A DNA stretch of 10,726 nucleotides, from the NCBI GenBank assembly GCA_015143735.1, contig VKHC01000597.1, positions 1-10,726 of the forward strand, written 5' to 3'. The translations under genes and the position numbers were made by a program. Of this stretch, positions 7,173 to 10,726 are shown piece by piece (the stretch's first letter is position 1; each line of letters starts with the position of its first letter). The notes beneath the pieces are model-generated. The model ran no database searches. It was not told the DNA's origin and was given only the letters and a program-made list of their open reading frames with translations. This DNA is from Synura sp. LO234KE (Eukaryota > Sar > Synurophyceae > Synurales > Mallomonadaceae).

Positions 7173-10100
7173 ATGATTGAAAACGTTGAGAGTATTGAAG
7201 ATTCTAACTCACTTAATAGTCAAATTGAAAATTATGTACAAGCTGTAACTATGGAAACTAAACCTTTCAAAGAAATCTTTCAAATGTTCGCCAATTTGAG
7301 CAAGTTATGCCGACAGCGGGCAGAATTGATAAGTAAAATCAAAATTGAGATCGCAAATCATTTTTTTGTCTCTGGTTGCAATATCAATGCCAAGAATGAT
7401 TTTGAAAGAAAAATAGAACCATTTTCCGAATGTTTTATTCAAGTTATCGCGTTGGAGGAAAAAGTTGAGTCGTGGGAATTGGGAAAGTTATTCCGCAACC
7501 ATTATGAGATTTATGATCACTACGAAAATTTGAAAGCTAAAACTAATCTTAAAAGAATCAGAGCTTCGAAGACGGGTAATGTTGCACGAGATAAATATGT
7601 ACTATTTCTTCAATTACTTATTATGTTTATGCGGTGAAAGATACCGACGAGTTGATTGAAAGCAAAAACATTTACCAAAAGCTATGTATTAAGAAAGCCA
7701 AGTTTGCCAACTCTATCAAAGCTCTAATTTCGGGTATTTTGTGCGTTATTTATCAAATATATTAATATACTAATAATAATACTTAAGAAAAATATGCAGA
7801 ATTGGAACGTATTCACCATAATCCTGCTGTACAGTCAGCTATTGAGTATGAAGAGAATAGTGGCATGGTGGCTGTTTCCTCGAGCAGCATGATCGCCGCT
7901 CCTGTAGCCTTTGAAAATATTGTTGAAGTGCATCAAGAACAAGAGGAACATGTCGCTGATGGAATTACAGACGTAGTGGGGCATAAACAATCCTTAAATG
8001 ACGATGAGGATGAATATAATTGGATTGCAAAAACTTTTTACCGTAAATCCTCTTGCTTTTCAGACGACTCTGGTGGTGAGCTTGGTGAAGATGTGGAAGA
8101 AATATCTGTTGTATACGAAAATGATGATCAGCGTGAAGATTCTGATGGTGGGAGTGAGGGGGGTGCCGTCGATATATCATCGAGGCCTCTAAATAGATTA
8201 CTTGATGAGCCGGTTGTGGCTCTTGTATGTGAGGATGGGGCCAAATCCAAAGAAGACAGCTACAGTGGAGACACAACAGTAGGTGCATCTAGTGGACGTG
8301 GTGAGGATATTAGCATTAGAGGAACCGAAGATGCTCATAATTCCCCCAATTTTCAAGCTCCTTCCGACAGCAATCATAATCCTAAGCGATCTCTTGACGG
8401 TGATACGCCCAATACCCAAGTTTCTGACAGCACCGTGAGTCCAATTAAACGCAGGCGTATTCAAACAGTAAATGCTAAGAACTCTATTGAAGTCATTAGC
8501 AAACCATTATTTGGAAGGTCGCAGTTCACATCAAACGCTATATTGGAGTGCCAATTGAAATCTGAAGTCCGTGAAATCAAGGAAGGTATATCAATTTTGA
8601 AAAGCGAGTTTCATTTACTATCACCTGATGAATTGATACTGACCGATGATAATCGCGACGAAATATATTCGATCATTCATCAATTGTATAACCGTTCAAG
8701 TAAAATATTGGAAGATTTTTACGGGGTCTTGGCAAGCTCTAGTCGAGCTACACGTCTTATAAACGAAGTAAAAGAGTTGAGTGATTCCCTTGATAATATG
8801 TTCAGCAACATAAGAAACACTTTGGGATACATTAGTTTTGATGCTAAGATTTCTGTAGCGTCTCCCGTTGCAGGGCAGCGTGGTGATCGTACCAACTTAT
8901 TGATGAAGGATATATTAACCACGATAACGCGACTATGGTTGGAAATGGATAAGGTCTACTGGAAGGACCTAGTAGCAGTTAATAAACAGAATATAGGTAG
9001 AATTATATATATATGATTACATCATTTTTATAGCGTACTTTCTCAGGCTCTATGATGCACTACGTTTCGAAGTTAACGGCTACCAAAATCATACATCTTA
9101 TACGGACACACTTTGTGTACTTCCAAGACTTCACGAATTATGCAGATCTCGGCGTTGGAATTCCATATTTAGCTGGTGCTATTAAGTCTTACTTTCCTCA
9201 TGTAAACGTTATGGGTGTGGATTTACCTGATCCTGTTGAACAGATATCTAATAAAATTAAGGCGATGGGAAATAGGTGCTGCGAAGCTCTGCAAACTATG
9301 GTCTTTAGCTCGTTCGATGTAATCACTGATATACACAATAAAGATTATCATCGAGAATTGAAATATCTTAGAAACTGTCAGGTTATTACTAATTTCATAG
9401 GGATTCTTGAGGCTAATGAAAGCGTCATTAAGTACGTGCTACCCAACTCGTTGGCTAGAATTGTTATGTTTAGAGTTACAAATATAGAAATTCCAAGGCT
9501 ACATCATAACTGGCTCATGCAATTGAAGTTCGCTCTGCACCCAAACCGTATTAAAGGAAATCTAGCGGAGCAGGTATGCCAAATAGATTATTATCACACG
9601 CGTATGAAAGCATTTAACAGCCTTTAAATTTTTATAGAGTGATCGAAGGTTCGGAAGCTTTGATATTGTAACATACGTATTCACTCCCACACGTGGTCCA
9701 AATGAGCGAGTACCTAACATCACATTCGGCAAAAGAACAGCCGTGAATTTATCCGCTGATCCGATAAGTAATTTCGTGGTACCTGATTGTGAGATGAAGA
9801 AACAATTGCCGGATACATCTAAGAAGCGCAGAGCTACTAGTAAAAAGTTTAATCAAGCGCCCACACAATCTCAAACTATTCCAGACAATGTTATTGACGT
9901 GACTCAATTGGAAAATCAACCTTTGGAATCATCTATGGTTAAGCAGGTGACGAATTCTTTGCTGAAAATTTGCAAGCGAGAAGCTCAAAAACCAGGGGGA
10001 TATCTGATGATTAATTTAACGGATTCAACTGTTAAGGTTATTCAGAATTACTCTTGCATAACTCTAGATGATGTGGTTGCTAACTCATCTGAAATTGAAG

Positions 10101-10726
10101 TCGTTAACGAACTTAGAAGTGATAGTCCTGAGAACGTTCATGGAAATTCTGAAATAGAAGAATATGAATGGGTTGATAACGCAACTGTTGTCAAGAAATC
10201 TCTGGAGGGGACTGGAGCTATAGATACAATAGAGACTCCTGACAATTCAGTAGTGTTAGGGGATAATTCTGTGGGACGAGAACTTGTCACTGGCGACTCT
10301 TCTACATATAATGTAAACCAAGCTGTTGGGGAAAATTTCAATGATGACTCAGTAATTAATTTGGTTACAGGGGTGAATGCACTACATGGAAAACCGATGC
10401 ATGACTGCGCTGTTTTGATGGTCGATAATGAAAGGGATAAAAGCACTGGATCTAACGTAGGTTGTGGTGAAAAGGATGAACAACTAGGGGATAGAAGAAG
10501 TATGGAGGGATTTTCAACAATCTGCATTGAATCTCAGAGTGACGCAGTGATTCCATTGGGTGATGAGAGAAATGTTCTCGATATTACAAGAGATCCTGAA
10601 GCGACAGAAAATTCAGTTGCTGACATGATTTCAAGTCAATGTGATATCGTTCAAGAATTGTCACAACCTAGGAATATTATACTCGATTTTTACTTGAAGC
10701 CTATTTCTTGGTGTCCTGTTTTTTTT
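7173..10726 (+). CDS. Rightward gene: acidic, probably nuclear protein with a divergent DOT1-like methyltransferase domain (partial, runs off the right edge)
   Basis: Exons 7173-7575, 7641-7733, 7800-8996, 9047-9573 and 9638 to the edge join in frame to at least 1103 residues, with no stop before 10726. Exon 3 is acidic and Ser-rich, has PIKRRR (380-385), then long helices (about 405-565). Residues 566-770 resemble the DOT1 fold: an approach helix, ADLGVG (597-602; family DLGSGVG), an acidic residue at the end of strand 2 (GVD, 621-623; family GVE), SFD (653-655), then CQVITNF (675-681), which matches the V-I-x-x-N-F core. The family YGE motif is represented only by HYVS (569-572) and the glycine loop ends IPY, so activity is doubtful. 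DOT1 enzymes methylate histone H3 lysine 79. By inference this could be a chromatin factor or a catalytically dead relative. Exon 5 carries KKRR (802-805) and SUMO-interaction-like VIDVT (825-829) and VINLV (979-983). This copy has the copy 2 promoter and a native 3' direction. Confidence 0.7.

Larger units (their letters stand above)
5881..10440. repeat. Tandem duplication unit, copy 2 (4560 bp)
   Basis: Second copy of the unit, directly abutting the first. The match continues five bases past its end (AAGCA at 10441-10445, equal to 5881-5885) and then breaks: C at 10446 against T at 5886. Beyond that point the rightward gene continues in unique sequence to the window edge. Because the left and right flanks each continue an open gene, the ancestral locus reads as left flank, one unit, right flank. 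The extra copy is therefore an insertion of a second unit and not a free circle. Confidence 0.97.

Noticed and set aside
1321-10440. A 4560-bp circular element or plasmid-like replicon linearised as two tandem copies
   Set aside because: Both unit edges lie inside genes that continue smoothly into the unique flanks, which a free circle would not explain.
1321-10440. Duplication by retrotransposition
   Set aside because: Introns, both strands' genes and the intergenic palindrome are all copied, which requires DNA-level duplication.
1321-10445. AAGCA as target-site duplication of a transposon
   Set aside because: It flanks a tandem array and also sits between the copies. There are no terminal inverted repeats and no transposase or integrase in the window, so microhomology explains it better.
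10138-10527. Minus-strand open frame at the right end
   Set aside because: It is antisense to exon 5 of the rightward gene. Only its counterpart at 5578-5880 gains relevance, as the tail of the junction chimera.
10719-10726. Poly(T) run at the end as a poly(A) tail or sequence terminus
   Set aside because: It is only eight bases and continues the open frame (two Phe codons), so it is simply where the window stops.

Overview
This window looks like nuclear DNA from a gene-dense eukaryote with very short introns. Six introns of 50 to 119 nt, with eukaryotic splice and branch signals (one TACTAAT, one TTCTAAC), are needed to join the reading frames, and every junction keeps frame. Base composition is moderately AT-rich by eye. 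A compact-genome protist (a piroplasm-like apicomplexan, for example), an oomycete, a fungus or a small-genome invertebrate would all fit; the sequence alone does not settle it.

The dominant structure is a head-to-tail duplication. Positions 1321-5880 recur at 5881-10440 (offset 4560), with no difference seen in any line compared. The pentamer AAGCA stands at both outer edges (1321-1325, 10441-10445) and at the internal junction (5881-5885), so the copies meet at 5-bp microhomology. Introns and intergenic DNA are copied with the exons, so the event happened at DNA level, or it is an assembly error.

Removing one unit leaves a simple ancestral layout: two divergent genes whose start codons lie 180 bp apart, with a long near-perfect palindrome between them. 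The leftward gene (2432 to 477, three exons, 589 aa) is an unrecognised Ser/Asn/acid-rich protein. The rightward gene (from 2613, at least five exons, more than 1100 aa, running off the right edge in copy 2) is an acidic, probably nuclear protein with a central methyltransferase-like fold that I read as a divergent DOT1-type domain.

The duplicated unit carries the shared promoter region and the 5' parts of both genes. As a result one full leftward gene survives (copy 1 promoter, continuing into the left flank) and one rightward gene continues beyond the unit (copy 2 promoter, continuing into the right flank). The other two halves, the rightward gene of copy 1 and the leftward gene of copy 2, run into each other at the junction. 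They end as truncated chimeras that overlap tail to tail at 5578-5929. Positions 1-142 may hold the tail of a further gene, and 143-476 shows nothing I can call.
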